A stretch of DNA of 22,212 bases from Bacillota bacterium (GTDB lineage Bacteria > Bacillota > Clostridia > Tissierellales > Sporanaerobacteraceae): NCBI GenBank assembly GCA_029779375.1, contig JAKPAR010000163.1, forward strand, positions 1 to 22,212. The letters run 5' to 3'. Made by a program: the position numbers and the translations under genes. Below the pieces are notes generated by a model. The model did not search any database, was not told the origin of the DNA, and saw only the letters and a program-made list of their open reading frames with translations. Shown here in pieces: positions 1 through 7,542 of the stretch. Numbering within the stretch: the first letter of the stretch is position 1; the number at the start of each line of letters is the position of its first letter.

Positions 1-1745
1 GTATTGAAAGATTCACTATTTTTTGCAATTCTCGTCATAGCCCCATATCTATTAGCTTTTATCAATTTATATCTATTGACTTCTCGTGCCTTCATAGTAT
101 CAAATGTAAAATCTCCCTTTAAAGGTATTCCTACAACTTCTGAAACCATATCTCTAACATTTTCTAAGCTATTTTCTCTTTTAAAACATTTCCCTACTTC
201 TACATATATCTCAAAATCTTGTTCACTGTACTCAGCTACCATGACATTTTTTATATTTACTCCTTGAGATTTCAATGCAGAATATATCTCTATTTCAACG
301 TCTTCCTTAAATACTGGAGATCTATCTATATCTTTCATAAGTCCTTCCATGATATTTGAAATCCCACTCAATTGCTCTGCAACAAGTTTTCTATTTTCAG
401 CCATTTTCTTTTCCCAAGTATAATTTACTTTATATAAATCAAACAATCTATGACTCTTATCAATTATTTCTTCAGTTTTTATGCAAGTATTTTTAAAAAG
501 TTCCGGCAAATTTTTCTCATCTATGCTACCAGTCATTTCCATAGAAGCTATAAGGTCAAATATAGAATAATAAGTAGTATAAAAATCATCTTTCCAACAA
601 AATACATTCATAGAGCAATTTTTACATACATCACTAGCTACACAATCTATAAACTTAGTTATATTATCCGTATACATTTCTTCATTGTAAGAAACCTTTT
701 TAAATATACCGCCTAAGTCTTTGAACACTTCAGAAATATATTTAAGTTTTTTAGTTGTCAATTCTTTAGTTCTTTCACTATATATATCATTATTATCTAA
801 TGATGACACAACCGAAGACATAAAGAATAGATTTTCTTTTATATAATCAGAAAAAATATAGAAAAGACCACAAGCAATAGCTAACTCATAATAACTTAAA
901 AAGCTTGTACTATACCCATTTATATAAAAACTCATAATGCTATTTGCTAAAACAAAACCTAATATAGTTCCAAATTTCCCCAAATCCCTAAATACTCCTG
1001 ACAACAATCCAGCTAATCCAAATATAGCCAATAAAAATGGCATATCACTTTGCGATAGATAAGAAATCATTCCTATTGATATTCCCATTCCTGCCCCTAA
1101 AGATGCTCCATATGCATATCCAGAAGCCATTACAAAAAATATACTTAAAATATTTTTAAATGACAAGCTAAAAATCTCAAAATCAGTTAATCCAGAAATT
1201 GCTAACGATAAAGTTATAAATACACATATGATCTCTTCATTGGTGAGTTTAGTCTTTCTTACAGTTTCTTTTGGAAGCCCATAAGAAAATATATATGAAA
1301 GAGTAAATATTACCAATCCCTCAAAAAATATCATTAAAAAATCATAAATATAGAAATTCTTCAATATAATAGTTTTAAATATATTTACTCCAACAAATAT
1401 AAACGATGAAAAAAGAGATGTTTTAAAAACAGATATCTCTTTTTTCTTTGTATATAGAGAAAATAATGTGAATATTATTCCAGAAGAAATTAGATATCTG
1501 TAAGAAGCATTAAAACCATGAAAACTTAGCAAACCTAAAATTGAAGAAATCAATGCCACAATTGAAAAGCTCCTACCTAAACTTGCAGTTAAAAATGAAA
1601 TCCCAAAAGGTGTCAACCCATTAATGATTGAAGCTCTGGATATGAAAAAACCCAGTATCGCTATAGCAATTTGAACTCCGTTAAAAGAAATCTTTTGTAA
1701 AGTTCTCTTTTCATTAAAAAATATGCTCTCAGTTCTAGTAGTCAT
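1..1745 (-). CDS. spoIIE: Stage II sporulation protein E (SpoIIE), 3' end cut by the window edge
   Basis: The ATG at 1745-1743 follows a GGGGTG ribosome binding site (1754-1759) and opens an uninterrupted frame of 581 codons to the left edge; about 800 residues are usual, so the missing part is the C-terminal PP2C phosphatase domain. SpoIIE is a membrane protein of the asymmetric septum that dephosphorylates SpoIIAA and so activates sigma-F in the forespore. Visible are a short cytoplasmic N-terminus, about ten hydrophobic segments over roughly residues 20-310, then a soluble central region with four cysteines (368, 374, 377, 383) followed by Trp, a pattern I associate with clostridial SpoIIE. 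The last visible residues (RYGAMTRIAKNSES) lead into the phosphatase domain. It has its own promoter, described separately. The position next to yabR and divIC matches the conserved sporulation locus. Identification is firm. Confidence 0.93.
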   Translation of the reverse strand, partial: MTTRTESIFFNEKRTLQKISFNGVQIAIAILGFFISRASIINGLTPFGISFLTASLGRSFSIVALISSILGLLSFHGFNASYRYLISSGIIFTLFSLYTKKKEISVFKTSLFSSFIFVGVNIFKTIILKNFYIYDFLMIFFEGLVIFTLSYIFSYGLPKETVRKTKLTNEEIICVFITLSLAISGLTDFEIFSLSFKNILSIFFVMASGYAYGASLGAGMGISIGMISYLSQSDMPFLLAIFGLAGLLSGVFRDLGKFGTILGFVLANSIMSFYINGYSTSFLSYYELAIACGLFYIFSDYIKENLFFMSSVVSSLDNNDIYSERTKELTTKKLKYISEVFKDLGGIFKKVSYNEEMYTDNITKFIDCVASDVCKNCSMNVFCWKDDFYTTYYSIFDLIASMEMTGSIDEKNLPELFKNTCIKTEEIIDKSHRLFDLYKVNYTWEKKMAENRKLVAEQLSGISNIMEGLMKDIDRSPVFKEDVEIEIYSALKSQGVNIKNVMVAEYSEQDFEIYVEVGKCFKRENSLENVRDMVSEVVGIPLKGDFTFDTMKAREVNRYKLIKANRYGAMTRIAKNSESFN

Positions 1746-1777
1746 GAAAAATCACCCCTATTTATTTTTTCATGACT

Positions 1778-1810
1778 ATAATATCAGATAGAATTTGAGA
1801 TTTTTGTCAA
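1778..1810 (-). promoter_or_regulatory. spoIIE promoter, sigma-A type with 21-bp spacer (Spo0A-dependent architecture)
   Basis: On the minus strand a TTGACA -35 box (1805-1810) and a TATTAT -10 box (1778-1783) are separated by exactly 21 bp, too long for normal sigma-A use. Bacillus spoIIE and spoIIG promoters have good hexamers with 21-22 bp spacing and need Spo0A~P. A weak 0A-like heptamer, TGTCTAA (one mismatch to TGTCGAA), lies upstream at 1837-1843. The start point would be near 1771, giving a leader of about 25 nt. The boxes are seen; Spo0A dependence is inferred. Confidence 0.6.
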
Positions 1811-1897
1811 TACTAGTTGCCTTGCAAAAAGAAAATTTAGACATATTAGAATAATATATATTATAATATCCTACAATTTATTTAAATTAAAGCAATT

Positions 1898-1945
1898 CAC
1901 TTTAAGCCCATATAATAGTGTTTTTAATACTTCACGCTTAAAGTG
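1898..1945. repeat. 10-bp perfect inverted repeat between yabR and spoIIE
   Basis: CACTTTAAGC (1898-1907) recurs as its exact reverse complement GCTTAAAGTG (1936-1945), with 28 bp between. A short GTG/CAC pair (1918-1920, 1933-1935) could extend the helix inward. No U-run follows on either strand, so it does not look like a terminator. It lies about 90-135 bp upstream of the spoIIE -35 box. The rest of the gap between the two genes (1746-2042, 297 bp) holds the spoIIE promoter and the yabR terminator and otherwise looks empty AT-rich DNA. Confidence 0.6.
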
Positions 1946-2014
1946 TTAAAAATCTCCATTCAATGTCAAATTTTATACATTAAATATTTTTTGTCTATTC
2001 CCTATAATTTAACC

Positions 2015-2044
2015 TAAAACAAAAAACCGGATAAATCCGGTTTT
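2015..2044 (-). terminator. Intrinsic terminator of the S1-domain gene
   Basis: CCGGAT (2027-2032) and ATCCGG (2035-2040) form a stem with a 2-nt gap in the plus reading (loop formed by the central A/T bases). On the minus strand the hairpin is followed by a T-rich run (2026 down to 2015). The stop codon of the S1 gene (2043-2045) touches the base of the stem. Confidence 0.85.
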
Positions 2045-2459
2045 AATCTGCCAAGCTCTTGCTACGAGGTTTTGAGCCCGAACCTCTTTTTGACTCTCTG
2101 CTCTTTAATTGATCTTGCCTTTCATTGCTCTCTTTTAAGAATTTAGAAAGCTTATCTTCAAATGACATAAACTTTTGTTTATCATCTGTTTTACCCCAGT
2201 CAATTTCAACAGGGTTATTTGACTTTGGCTTAGCTTGTCTAATAGAAAGACTTACCTTTCCCTCTTTACTTATAGATAATACTTTTACTTTAACTCTTTG
2301 ATCTTTTTTTAAATAATCGCTTACCTTTTCTACATAATCCTCTGATATCTCAGAAATATGAACTAATCCAGTTTTTCCTTCTGGTAGTTGAATGAATGCA
2401 CCAAAATTTGTTATACCTGTAACGGTACCTTCAACTACTTCTCCAACAGCTACGGGCAT
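2043..2459 (-). CDS. yabR: S1-domain RNA-binding protein (YabR / general stress protein 13 family)
   Basis: This 138-residue protein begins with a complete S1 OB-fold at about residues 4-73 (VGEVVEGTVTGITNFGAFIQ, then GLVHISEIS and the closing VSLSIRQ). A hydrophilic, basic tail follows, ending in RGSGSKPRSKS, likely disordered and nucleic-acid binding. The family resembles one repeat of ribosomal protein S1 or the S1 domain of polynucleotide phosphorylase; the exact role is not established. The start is preceded by AGGAGG (2472-2477) with a rather long 12-nt gap, and no better start exists in frame. It lies between divIC and spoIIE as in Bacillus and ends at its own terminator. The fold is certain; the function is by family only. 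Confidence 0.88.
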   Translation of the reverse strand: MPVAVGEVVEGTVTGITNFGAFIQLPEGKTGLVHISEISEDYVEKVSDYLKKDQRVKVKVLSISKEGKVSLSIRQAKPKSNNPVEIDWGKTDDKQKFMSFEDKLSKFLKESNERQDQLKSRESKRGSGSKPRSKSLAD

Positions 2460-2535
2460 AAATAAATGATTCCTCCTTAATAAATATTTATCTTCTATCT
2501 AGTATATATTAGAAAATATTATATGTCAATCTAGT

Positions 2536-2862
2536 TTATTTCCTACTTTTTTTCAAAAACGGATCTTTATTTTTGCTTTTATCTATATAAATAATTTCTC
2601 TTGGCTTAACCATTTTTAATTCTTCTCTTGCCACTTTTTCTACAAACTCCAAAGAATCACTATTTTTTATCTCCTTATTGATTTCATTTATTTCTGTATT
2701 TAATGTTTTAACTTCACTTTCCATTTCCGCTTTTTCTCTATTGAGACTTTTAAGCATCCTTCTTTGAGATATTAAAGTTGCACTAATATATATAGCAAAC
2801 ACCAAAACAATGAGATGCCTTATCCTAAATTTCTTTACATTCTTTTTCTTGCGTTTTGCCAT
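2536..2862 (-). CDS. divIC: DivIC/FtsB-type septum formation initiator
   Basis: A 108-residue single-pass membrane protein: a very basic N-terminus (AKRKKKNVKKFRIRH), one transmembrane segment at about residues 17-33, then an extracellular coiled coil (about 35-70, rich in E, K, L and N) and the SLEFVEKVAREELKMVKPRE segment typical of this family. DivIC works with FtsL and DivIB to activate septal peptidoglycan synthesis. An in-frame GTG three codons upstream lies within the AGAGGTGAT ribosome binding site, so the ATG at 2862 is the likely start. It follows yabQ in the conserved yabP-yabQ-divIC order, with a 47-nt gap. A closely related FtsL-like assignment is unlikely given the neighbours. 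Confidence 0.88.
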   Translation of the reverse strand: MAKRKKKNVKKFRIRHLIVLVFAIYISATLISQRRMLKSLNREKAEMESEVKTLNTEINEINKEIKNSDSLEFVEKVAREELKMVKPREIIYIDKSKNKDPFLKKSRK

Positions 2863-2909
2863 AAGTATCACCTCTTTTGTATCTATTCTACATCAAATTA
2901 AAAAATCCT

Positions 2910-3386
2910 CTATTTCTTTTTAGAAATTATGTTTATGTATCTATTCATATTTTTAACTGTCTCTTTAGAGAAACTGTTGGCTTTTTTTACTTTCTTTATC
3001 TGTGGCATAAGTAGCTTTTTAATTAAACTAAAAGGATAAAGTAATACATAAAATATTTTATTGAAAAATACATATAAAGCTTTCAATATTTTTATGAGCA
3101 ATGGATAAACGAAATTACTCAATATTTTTAAATATAAATATACACCTAAAAGTATCCCTACAAATACATATCCACGTATTTCACCAAAATTACTCTTTAT
3201 AAGCATATAAAAAGTAACTATAACCACTACTATCCAAAATATAAAATCACCCAAGACTGTAGCAATTTTTTTAGGTTTTAAATAATATCTAAAAATCCTA
3301 TATATGTCGTATATAAATCCAATTATCAATCCGCCATAAAAGACACTTAAAAATACATACAATTGAACTTTGATAGAATTCTCCAT
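2910..3386 (-). CDS. yabQ: Spore cortex biosynthesis protein YabQ
   Basis: A 158-residue membrane protein with about four to five hydrophobic segments. The N-terminal region (MENSIKVQLYVFLSVFYGG, then GFIYDIYRIFRYYLKPKK) is the recognisable YabQ signature, and the tail is lysine-rich. In B. subtilis YabQ sits in the mother-cell membrane around the forespore and is needed for cortex assembly. An upstream in-frame ATG at 3404 overlaps the yabP stop as TAATG but has no ribosome binding site; the ATG at 3386 has GAGGG at good distance and gives the family's usual N-terminus, so I prefer it. It would be co-transcribed with yabP and divIC. Confidence 0.88.
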   Translation of the reverse strand: MENSIKVQLYVFLSVFYGGLIIGFIYDIYRIFRYYLKPKKIATVLGDFIFWIVVVIVTFYMLIKSNFGEIRGYVFVGILLGVYLYLKILSNFVYPLLIKILKALYVFFNKIFYVLLYPFSLIKKLLMPQIKKVKKANSFSKETVKNMNRYINIISKKK

Positions 3387-3403
3387 ATTTACAACCCTCG
3401 ACA

Positions 3404-3685
3404 TTATTTGAACATTTTCTCAAGCAATTTGCCCTTCCCACTTGAATCTCTATTGTTATATAAAATGCCATTTATCGTCCCATCTATTTTAACATTCCCA
3501 TCTTCTAAATTTAATTTATTTATATTAAGTTCTTCTCCCTTTATTGTCATGCCCCCCTTTATTGTAATCAAAATAATAGTGTTGTCATTGAAACTTTCAA
3601 CTTGTTCTACCCCTGTAATTGTAAGTTTTGTTCTGTCTTCTAAATATATATTTTGATTTTTTAAACCAATATCGTTTTCACCCAT
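3404..3685 (-). CDS. yabP: Sporulation protein YabP
   Basis: A 93-residue soluble protein of the YabP/YqfC family. It contains the family pattern of an N-terminal stretch (NQNIYLEDRTKLTITGVEQV), then SFNDNTIILITIKGGMTIKGEELNINKLNLEDGNVKIDG, which suggests a small all-beta protein. YabP and YabQ are both required for spore cortex formation in B. subtilis; the biochemical role of YabP is unknown. The ATG is preceded by a strong AGGAGG. The gene has a sigma-E-like promoter, and yabQ begins at or just after its stop. Unlike the longer YqfC relative, its gene position beside yabQ makes the YabP assignment safe. Confidence 0.88.
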   Translation of the reverse strand: MGENDIGLKNQNIYLEDRTKLTITGVEQVESFNDNTIILITIKGGMTIKGEELNINKLNLEDGNVKIDGTINGILYNNRDSSGKGKLLEKMFK

Positions 3686-3714
3686 AGCTATTCCTCCTAT
3701 AAATTTTCTAATAC

Positions 3715-3743
3715 ATAATATGAATAAAAAAAAGCCTTTATTC
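3715..3743 (-). promoter_or_regulatory. Sigma-E-like promoter for yabP-yabQ-divIC
   Basis: On the minus strand GAATAAA (3737-3743; five of seven against KMATATT) is followed after exactly 14 bp by CATATTAT (3715-3722; six of eight against CATACAHT). This fits the sigma-E consensus and spacing, and yabP is a sigma-E-regulon gene in Bacillus by my recollection. The -35 box and spacer lie in the rqcP terminator hairpin. The start point would be about 25 nt before the yabP ATG. Confidence 0.5.
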
Positions 3744-3756
3744 CTAAAAGGCTTTT
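3723..3756 (-). terminator. Intrinsic terminator of rqcP
   Basis: AAAAGCCTTT (3730-3739) and AAAGGCTTTT (3747-3756) form a 10-bp stem with a 7-nt loop. On the minus strand it is followed by a T-run. The rqcP stop codon (3755-3757) lies in the stem. Confidence 0.85.
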
Positions 3757-4006
3757 ATAATTCTTTGTATAATTCTTTGTATAATTCCTGTGCCTTGTCC
3801 TTAGGCACATTATCATCAACTCTTATTATTTGAATTTTTCTAGAACCATTTCCAAAATTTATTTCTATATTGTCTCCTACTTTTACTTCATCTCCAGGCT
3901 TAGCAGCTTTTCCATTTAAAAGTACCCTTCCCTGTTCACAGGCTTCTTTAGCTACAGTCCTTCTTTTTATAATTCTCGAATTCTTTAGATATTTGTCGAT
4001 TCTCAT
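3755..4006 (-). CDS. rqcP: S4-domain ribosome quality-control protein RqcP (YabO/Hsp15-like)
   Basis: An 83-residue protein that is almost entirely one S4 RNA-binding domain (MRIDKYLKNSRIIKRRTVAK, then ACEQGRVLLNGKAAKPGDEVKVGDNIEI). RqcP binds stalled 50S subunits and, with RqcH, supports alanine tailing of nascent chains. An in-frame GTG at 4021 forms part of the GAGGAG ribosome binding site, so the ATG at 4006 is the real start. The C-terminus ends in a duplicated YKELYKEL, encoded by a 12-bp tandem repeat (ATAATTCTTTGT, 3757-3780, plus a degenerate third copy). It lies between hup and yabP, each separated by a terminator. Confidence 0.88.
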   Translation of the reverse strand: MRIDKYLKNSRIIKRRTVAKEACEQGRVLLNGKAAKPGDEVKVGDNIEINFGNGSRKIQIIRVDDNVPKDKAQELYKELYKEL

Positions 4007-4021
4007 AAAATCACTCCTCAC

Positions 4022-4053
4022 AAAAAAGTCAGGTCAATGACCTGACTTTTTTT
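4022..4053 (-). terminator. Intrinsic terminator of hup
   Basis: GTCAGGTC (4028-4035) and GACCTGAC (4039-4046) with a 3-nt loop, flanked by six A and seven T, form a strong hairpin that could work in both directions. The hup stop codon (4052-4054) overlaps the T-run. Confidence 0.9.
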
Positions 4054-4330
4054 ACTTATTTACTGATTCTTTTAAAGCTTTTCCTGCTTTAAATACTGGA
4101 GCTTTTGAAGCTGGAATATTAATGATTTCTTCAGGATTTCTTGGATTTCTTCCTTCTCTAGCTTTTCTTTCTCTTACTTCAAAAGTACCAAATCCAACAA
4201 GTTGAACCTTTTCTCCATTTGATAATGCTTCCTCAACAGCCTTCATAAATGCATTTAAAGCACTTTCTGCATCCTTTTTAGTTAAATTACTCTTTTCAGC
4301 CATACTAGCAACTAATTCAGATTTGTTCAT
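4052..4330 (-). CDS. hup: DNA-binding protein HU
   Basis: A 92-residue HU/IHF-family protein of normal length. It starts with the helical dimerisation region (MNKSELVASMAEKSNLTKKDAE) and contains the beta-arm signature GFGTFEVRERKAREGRNPRN with the conserved NP near the arm tip that intercalates into bent DNA. It acts as a dimer that compacts the nucleoid without strong sequence preference. A perfect AGGAGG precedes the ATG. It stands alone between mazG and rqcP, with its own terminator. In Bacillus the HU gene is elsewhere; a hup insertion at this point is, from memory, usual in clostridia. Confidence 0.97.
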   Translation of the reverse strand: MNKSELVASMAEKSNLTKKDAESALNAFMKAVEEALSNGEKVQLVGFGTFEVRERKAREGRNPRNPEEIINIPASKAPVFKAGKALKESVNK

Positions 4331-4428
4331 AATTTAATTCCTCCTCATATAAATGTTTAAAATAGCTCACATTGCTTATTCTACGTTAATTTCAAAATTC
4401 CTTCTTATTTTTAGTAGTTTTTATCAAA

Positions 4429-5904
4429 TTATTTGTTTTTATGTATTTTTGCTTCGTTCCATAGCATATCCATTTCCTCTAATGTCATGTCCTTTAAATC
4501 TTTATTGACTTCTTTACTCTTCTTTTCCATAAAACCAAATCTTTCAATAAACTTGTTAATTGTCTTATTGAGTGCTATTTCTGGATTGACATTTAAAAAT
4601 CTGCATACATTCACTACAGCAAATAATAAATCTCCCAGTTCACTCTCTACTTTTCCCATATCACCACCTTTAGATACATTTAAAGCCTCAATCACTTCAT
4701 GATATTCTTCATCTACCTTATCAATAGCTCCACTTACATCATCCCAATCAAAGCCAATATCAGCCGCTCTTTCTTGAATTTTAAAACTTCTCATAAGAGA
4801 AGGTAAATGTGGAATTTCTTTTAGCCTATCTGTGTAGCTTTCAATGTTTCTTTTCTTAAATTTCATTTCATTCCAATTATATACTACTTCATCACAATTT
4901 TCTACTTTTTTTTCTCCAAAAACATGTGGATGCCTAAAAATTAATTTATCACAAATTTCAGTAGTCACATCCCATATATTAAAATAGCCTTCGTCCTTAG
5001 CTATATCACTATGAAATACAACTTGAAGTAGAATATCTCCCAATTCTTCACATAAATTTTCCATATCATCTTCATCTATTGCATTGACTACTTCATAAGC
5101 TTCTTCAACAATACATTCCCTAATGGATTTATGAGTCTGTTCTATATCCCAAGGACATCCTTCATCACCTCTAAGCATTTCTACTATAGTCAATAAATCA
5201 TTCATGTCATAAATTTTTTTATTTATTTTATCCACTTTAGGAATATATATACTTGTCAAATAACTAATTTCTTCCAATCTATCTAATTCATATATTGGTA
5301 TTTTAAATATTTGTTCTTTATGAGGAACTCCAGCACTATTTATAACATAAATTTCATACTCATCCCCATATACTTGAGACAATTCCAATTTTACTTGTGA
5401 AGCAATTCTCTTGTTATAAACTTGAGTAATTATATTTCCCGTATTTATATCTACATACTGTCCTTTTATATTTAATCCATCTATAATTTTTAATCCATTT
5501 ACCGGATCATGACCTACAGCTAATATGATAGGATCTATAAAACTCATACCTGGAATGATTTCTATACAAACATTTTCACTTTCTCTTTTTTCCAGCAATA
5601 AATCCACAGTTTTTTCAGCTACAAATGGATTGCCTGGAACAAAATAATTTATGGAATTATATTTCCTCGACTTTTCAATCAAATCTAAAACTATAAAATT
5701 ATAAACTTCATTGAAACTTTCTCTACTTTCATAGACAAAATCATAAGAAATATATGGTATTTTGTTTTCTTTTAAATATTCAATTGTTGGATGAACTTCC
5801 GTCCTCAATATATTTAATTCTCCACTTTTAAGCCTATTAACAGCCCCTAATGTCAGGGAATTTACATCGCCAGGACCAAGACCTATAATGTATATCTTAC
5901 CCAT
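4429..5904 (-). CDS. mazG: MazG-family nucleotide pyrophosphohydrolase fused to a tetrapyrrole-methylase-like domain
   Basis: A 491-residue two-domain protein, the YabN architecture. Residues 1 to about 225 are a SAM-dependent tetrapyrrole methylase fold (IYIIGLGPGDVNSLTLGA at 4-21, FVPGNPFVAEKTV near 88-100). Residues from about 236 are MazG: GDEGCPWDIEQTH near 246-258, metal ligands in EEAYE (267-271) and EELGD (286-290), then a second MazG-like half with EEYHEVIEAL and ESELGDLLFAVVNV. MazG hydrolyses nucleoside triphosphates, probably non-canonical ones, to monophosphates; the methylase half has no proven substrate. Start ATG with AAGGAG upstream. It follows the flippase gene by 24 nt, so the two are probably one operon. 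Confidence 0.93.
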   Translation of the reverse strand: MGKIYIIGLGPGDVNSLTLGAVNRLKSGELNILRTEVHPTIEYLKENKIPYISYDFVYESRESFNEVYNFIVLDLIEKSRKYNSINYFVPGNPFVAEKTVDLLLEKRESENVCIEIIPGMSFIDPIILAVGHDPVNGLKIIDGLNIKGQYVDINTGNIITQVYNKRIASQVKLELSQVYGDEYEIYVINSAGVPHKEQIFKIPIYELDRLEEISYLTSIYIPKVDKINKKIYDMNDLLTIVEMLRGDEGCPWDIEQTHKSIRECIVEEAYEVVNAIDEDDMENLCEELGDILLQVVFHSDIAKDEGYFNIWDVTTEICDKLIFRHPHVFGEKKVENCDEVVYNWNEMKFKKRNIESYTDRLKEIPHLPSLMRSFKIQERAADIGFDWDDVSGAIDKVDEEYHEVIEALNVSKGGDMGKVESELGDLLFAVVNVCRFLNVNPEIALNKTINKFIERFGFMEKKSKEVNKDLKDMTLEEMDMLWNEAKIHKNK

Positions 5905-5928
5905 AAATATCTTCTCCTTTGTTTATTA

Positions 5929-7542
5929 TTAACTAATTCTTAACAATTTAAGTTTCACTAAAGTTTTAGCTATTTTTTCACCTTTAGGTAACAACTTGAA
6001 ATCTTCATAAGTTAAAGAACCAGTTCTCATGAGAAGTAAGAAATAAGTTATCATACCTATAAATATGGCTATAATAGTAGCTAATTTATCGCCTATAAGA
6101 GAATAAAACAAAATATGGCTTACTTTAACTATGACTGCCATCCCTAACGCTGAAATAAAAGGCCTTATAAATACTTCTCCCATATTGAATTTAACTTTTG
6201 TATATTTTTTTACACCAATTAAATCAAGAATACTAGCTATCATATAAGCTGCAACTGTACTTATAGCAGAACCTTTAACATTGATGCTAGGTATTCCTGT
6301 CAACACATAAGCAAGAACTACTTTTACAGCTGCACCTATAGCTAAATTCCTAACTGGAACAATCGGTCTACCTATCCCTTGAAGTATAGCTGTTAGGGAC
6401 TGAACTAAAGTCAAAAATATGACACCGAAAGATAGATACATGAGTATCTCTCCAGTACTATTTAATGCTTCCACTGTATTCTTAAAGTACAATAGTCTAA
6501 TTATAGGTTTAGCAAGCACAAAAAGTCCAAATGCAGCTGGAAGTCCAATAAGCAATGTAACTCTCACTCCCGAAGATATAATACTTCGTATTTCTCCATA
6601 TTGTTTTCTGGCATGAGCTTCTGAAATAGCTGGAACTAAGCTTATAGCCAACGCCATAGAAAAAACTTGAGGTAAATTGATTAAAGTTTGAGCAAGTCCT
6701 TTAAGTTGACCATACAAATCATTAGCTTCAAATTCACTAAAACCAACAAACTGTAACCTTTTCATAACTATAGCTGCATCTATAGTATCCATAATTGGTG
6801 CAATAGATGCTCCGATGGTTATAGGAATAGCTATAGCCAACAAGTTCTTGATGATTTTCCCTGTAGTTTCTTCCTCTACAAATTTACTTTTTTCAATTTC
6901 CCTATTGATTTCACCTTTTTTAGACAAATAAATTATAAATATCGCTAATGTACCAGCAATAGCACCTATAGAACCTCCAAAAGAAGCCCCCCCTGCTGCA
7001 ATCGGAATTCCACGATCTAATAGATAATAAGTAAAAAATAGCCCTGCACCCACTCTAAAACCCTGTTCACATATTTGCGAAATAGCCGTAGGAGTCATAG
7101 ATTGCCTACCTTGAAAATAGCCTCTAAAAGCAGACATCATTGGTACAAAAAAAAGTGCTGGAACTAATGCTATTAAAGCATAATAGGCATTTTTATTCCC
7201 TAATGACTCAACAATATTTTCTGCAAAAATATATACAAGAAAACTAGTGATAATACCACATATAAAAAGTCCTGCTAGTGCTACTTTAAAAACTTTGTGT
7301 GCACCCCTGCAATCCCCTAATGCCCTTTTTTCAGAAACTAATTTGGCAATAGCTACTGGAAACCCAGATGTAGATATAGTCAAAAGCAACACATAAAGAG
7401 GATAAGCCGTTTGATAATATCCCATTCCTTCTGTTTTTATAATATTGCCTATAGGAATCCTATAAAATGCTCCCAATATCTTGACCACTATACCTGCTAT
7501 ACCCAATATAGCGGCCCCTTTCAAAAAATTCTCTTTAGTCAT
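5929..7542 (-). CDS. yabM: MOP-superfamily lipid flippase/exporter (YabM/SpoVB-like)
   Basis: A 537-residue polytopic membrane protein with about fourteen hydrophobic segments, typical of the MOP (MurJ/Wzx/MATE-like) polysaccharide transporters. The N-terminal KGAAILGIAGIVVKILGAFYRIPIGN and FRGYFQGRQSMTPTAISQI are the usual signatures of the SpoVB/YtgP/YabM group. Members flip lipid-linked sugars such as lipid II across the membrane; SpoVB acts in cortex synthesis. The position between spoVT and mazG is that of B. subtilis yabM. A strong AGGAGG precedes the ATG. It could equally have been annotated spoVB by similarity; substrate is not visible from sequence. Confidence 0.88.
   Translation of the reverse strand: MTKENFLKGAAILGIAGIVVKILGAFYRIPIGNIIKTEGMGYYQTAYPLYVLLLTISTSGFPVAIAKLVSEKRALGDCRGAHKVFKVALAGLFICGIITSFLVYIFAENIVESLGNKNAYYALIALVPALFFVPMMSAFRGYFQGRQSMTPTAISQICEQGFRVGAGLFFTYYLLDRGIPIAAGGASFGGSIGAIAGTLAIFIIYLSKKGEINREIEKSKFVEEETTGKIIKNLLAIAIPITIGASIAPIMDTIDAAIVMKRLQFVGFSEFEANDLYGQLKGLAQTLINLPQVFSMALAISLVPAISEAHARKQYGEIRSIISSGVRVTLLIGLPAAFGLFVLAKPIIRLLYFKNTVEALNSTGEILMYLSFGVIFLTLVQSLTAILQGIGRPIVPVRNLAIGAAVKVVLAYVLTGIPSINVKGSAISTVAAYMIASILDLIGVKKYTKVKFNMGEVFIRPFISALGMAVIVKVSHILFYSLIGDKLATIIAIFIGMITYFLLLMRTGSLTYEDFKLLPKGEKIAKTLVKLKLLRIS

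Noticed and set aside
450..716. Plus-strand open frame within the spoIIE region
   Set aside because: It is antisense to the continuous spoIIE frame, which has clear protein similarity.
1746..2042. Possible tRNA genes between yabR and spoIIE
   Set aside because: tRNAs are common at this point in clostridial genomes, but no cloverleaf, GGTTCGAATCC-like T-arm or CCA-adjacent stem is visible.
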